64,000 nucleotides of DNA from a marine group bacterium Sva0996 bin134 (lineage in GTDB: Bacteria; Actinomycetota; Acidimicrobiia; Acidimicrobiales; Bin134): positions 1 to 64,000 of the forward strand of contig MPNQ01000014.1 in assembly GCA_002239105.1 (NCBI GenBank), read 5' to 3'. The first letter of the stretch is position 1. Each line of letters begins with the position of its first letter. Below the pieces are notes generated by a model. It made no database searches. It had not been told where the DNA came from and saw nothing but the letters and a program-made list of their open reading frames with translations. Positions 62,672 to 64,000 of the stretch are shown here, one piece after another. Position numbers and translations under genes: made by a program.

Positions 62672-62953
62672 CTAACTGCTGCGAACCGGCTGGTCGGTCC
62701 GTGCCTCTCCGGCGCTATCGACATGCTCCGCCACATCATGTGCTGCCGGATTCAAGTGTCGGCGCCGGTCCCACAGCCTTATGAACAGCAGCAGACCGTA
62801 GTAGAGCACCAGCCACACCGCTAGAGCAACCAGAACCCACCAGTACCAGACCTCAGCAACACGGCGGGCAATCATCTGCGCCCCGAAAAGCGAAACGAAC
62901 GCCACAATGAACTCGGTCTTTTTCCGTCTCATGCTTCCGAGTTGCCGGACCAT
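62672..62953 (-). CDS. Small membrane protein of unknown function
   Basis: A 93-residue ORF with a basic N-terminus, a first hydrophobic segment (EFIVAFVSLFGAQMIA) and a second stronger one (WYWWVLVALAVWLVLYYGLL), then a charged tail; two membrane helices are likely. The ATG at 62953 has TAGGGT exactly 6 nt upstream, matching the leaderless pattern, which supports it as a real gene. No family recognised. Confidence 0.5.
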   Translation of the reverse strand: MVRQLGSMRRKKTEFIVAFVSLFGAQMIARRVAEVWYWWVLVALAVWLVLYYGLLLFIRLWDRRRHLNPAAHDVAEHVDSAGEARTDQPVRSS

Positions 62954-62959
62954 GCTGAC

Positions 62960-62965
62960 ACCCTA
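62960..62965 (-). promoter_or_regulatory. Leaderless -10 box of the small membrane protein gene
   Basis: TAGGGT on the minus strand, 6 nt before the ATG at 62953. Confidence 0.4.
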
Positions 62966-63094
62966 TCAGCGGCTGTCGGTATCGAGACTCTCTTCGACCG
63001 CGCAAATTGCACCAGATTCTTTGCGGTTGGGGCAGGTGATTGCGGATCTGTCGGTCTACCGGCCCGGTGCCGACCGGTCTGGGAACCGGTGGGG

Positions 63095-64000
63095 TCACGA
63101 GTCGTCATAGTGTCGTTCTACCCAGCCGTCGGGGGTGCGGTAGTGACATATCCGGTAAGTGGAACTGATCTGTCGGCAGCGGTGGTTGTCGAACACCGGC
63201 GGCGGTCCTTGCTCATCGCCTCCGCCCTTGTCGTCGTCGGACTCGGGCACAGGCGTGGCCGTCGGGGTGGCCGCCGGCGTCGCTGTAGCCGTCGCAGTCG
63301 GCGCCGAGGCCGGGGCCGCCTCCAGAGGCCACCTATTGCACGCACCGGTAATCGACCTATTGCTACCAAGTGTCGTCGCAAGCCCAGCAGGCCCAGAGAT
63401 CCTCCGAACGATCTCTCTGGCACTTCCCCTGAGAAAAGCAGTTACGGCGCCACCAGACACACCGCTGATAGTGCCCGTGCCCTCTGGGTTGCAGACCGCG
63501 GAGTACATGCCCCGGGCCAGCACCTTGGTCGTTGCCATCGTGCCCCGACCAACGACGGCGAGAGCCCTGAGGGTCGCCGGCAAGTCGAGCGTGCGCTGGT
63601 CGATGTCCTCGCCCCGGTAATAGTCGACCAGGTCGCGGATCAAAGACCCATAGAGGACTCCCTCCCTCAGAGCCGGCGTGGCAATCGTCGCCTTGTCTGC
63701 CGCCTTCAGCACCTCGCCTATGAAGGTGTCCAAGTTGCTGCCGAACGAGCGCACAGCAGCGGCCACATCAACAGAACTTGTCCCAGCCGGTGGGTAAACC
63801 AACCCAAAGCAGCCAGCAGTGTCGGCATGCCGTTTCCAATAGATCGCATAACGGGCCATGCTGGGATTCTGCCTGATCTGTTCCTCCGTCGCGATCTTTA
63901 CTTCTTCGTCGGAACCGGGGCGCCGAGTTGTGGCAGGCAGCGGCGGCGCCTGATATCCAGTGGGGCAAATCACGGATTCGCGTGTCGGTGTCGGCGCGGA
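63095..64000 (-). CDS. Hypothetical protein with Thr/Pro/Ala-rich linker (5' end outside window)
   Basis: The frame is open to the window edge; the first in-frame start (GTG at 63973) lies downstream of SAPTPTRES-like low-complexity sequence, so the protein probably continues upstream. After it come ~200 residues with two cysteine-containing stretches (DTAGCFGLVYPP, YSAVCNPEGTG), a low-complexity linker (PTATATATPAATPTATP), an acidic/Gly patch and a short C-terminal Cys/His-rich piece (NHRCRQISSTYRICHYRTPD). Such linkers are typical of exported or cell-surface proteins. Function unknown. Confidence 0.6.
   Translation of the reverse strand, partial: SAPTPTRESVICPTGYQAPPLPATTRRPGSDEEVKIATEEQIRQNPSMARYAIYWKRHADTAGCFGLVYPPAGTSSVDVAAAVRSFGSNLDTFIGEVLKAADKATIATPALREGVLYGSLIRDLVDYYRGEDIDQRTLDLPATLRALAVVGRGTMATTKVLARGMYSAVCNPEGTGTISGVSGGAVTAFLRGSAREIVRRISGPAGLATTLGSNRSITGACNRWPLEAAPASAPTATATATPAATPTATPVPESDDDKGGGDEQGPPPVFDNHRCRQISSTYRICHYRTPDGWVERHYDDS

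Overview
This is a GC-rich actinobacterial chromosome segment, most likely from the class Acidimicrobiia or a close relative. The lineage call is inferred from gene order and protein style, not from a search. Support: an actinobacterial DUF222/HNH gene, a SerB with N-terminal ACT-type regions, a zinc-type S14, a CIRCE-controlled groES-groEL pair beside alr and the tsaE-tsaB-rimI-tsaD cluster, frequent GTG/TTG starts, and many genes that look leaderless (a TANNNT hexamer 5-8 nt before the start codon).

Layout. 1-4073: the 3' end of a type I restriction R gene, a DUF222/HNH gene, a GNAT acetyltransferase, tRNA-Thr and tRNA-Met, and an ECF sigma factor with a tiny membrane ORF. 4146-20200: tRNA-Trp, secE, nusG, rplK, rplA, rplJ, rplL, rpoB, rpoC, rpsL, rpsG, fusA, tuf, rpsJ. 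20239-30916: an interruption between rpsJ and rplC with serB, a CitE-like lyase, a 1184-residue protein of unknown function, a frameshifted fused nuclease-methyltransferase (type IIG-like), tpx and an AI-2E-family membrane protein. 31164-45844: the rest of the S10, spc and alpha operons (rplC to rplQ, with secY, adk, infA, rpmJ and rpoA). 45858-47551: truA, rplM, rpsI. 47596-54937: glmM, a double-length GlmS-like protein, nnrD/E and alr, making amino-sugar and D-alanine precursors for cell wall. 54977-60292: SDR, P1-family peptidase, family 4 uracil-DNA glycosylase and the tsa/rimI cluster. 60329-62414: CIRCE, groES, groEL and a terminator. The end holds a small membrane protein and the inside of a Thr/Pro-rich protein gene that runs off the window.

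Most genes form one transcription/translation supercluster with stop-start overlaps. Control elements visible in the DNA are an L10-type leader that pairs with the rplJ ribosome binding site, a structured leader before rplC, a promoter and tandem hairpins between rplL and rpoB, promoters before infA and rplM, and CIRCE before groES. The most unusual items are the rpsJ/rplC split by defence-like genes, the unknown 1184-residue protein beside a broken type IIG enzyme, a triplicated 35-bp unit that makes a chain of mini-ORFs before rimI, a natural K88R residue in S12, the giant GlmS, acidic extensions on L4, L22, S3 and NusG, and the repeated leaderless promoter signature.
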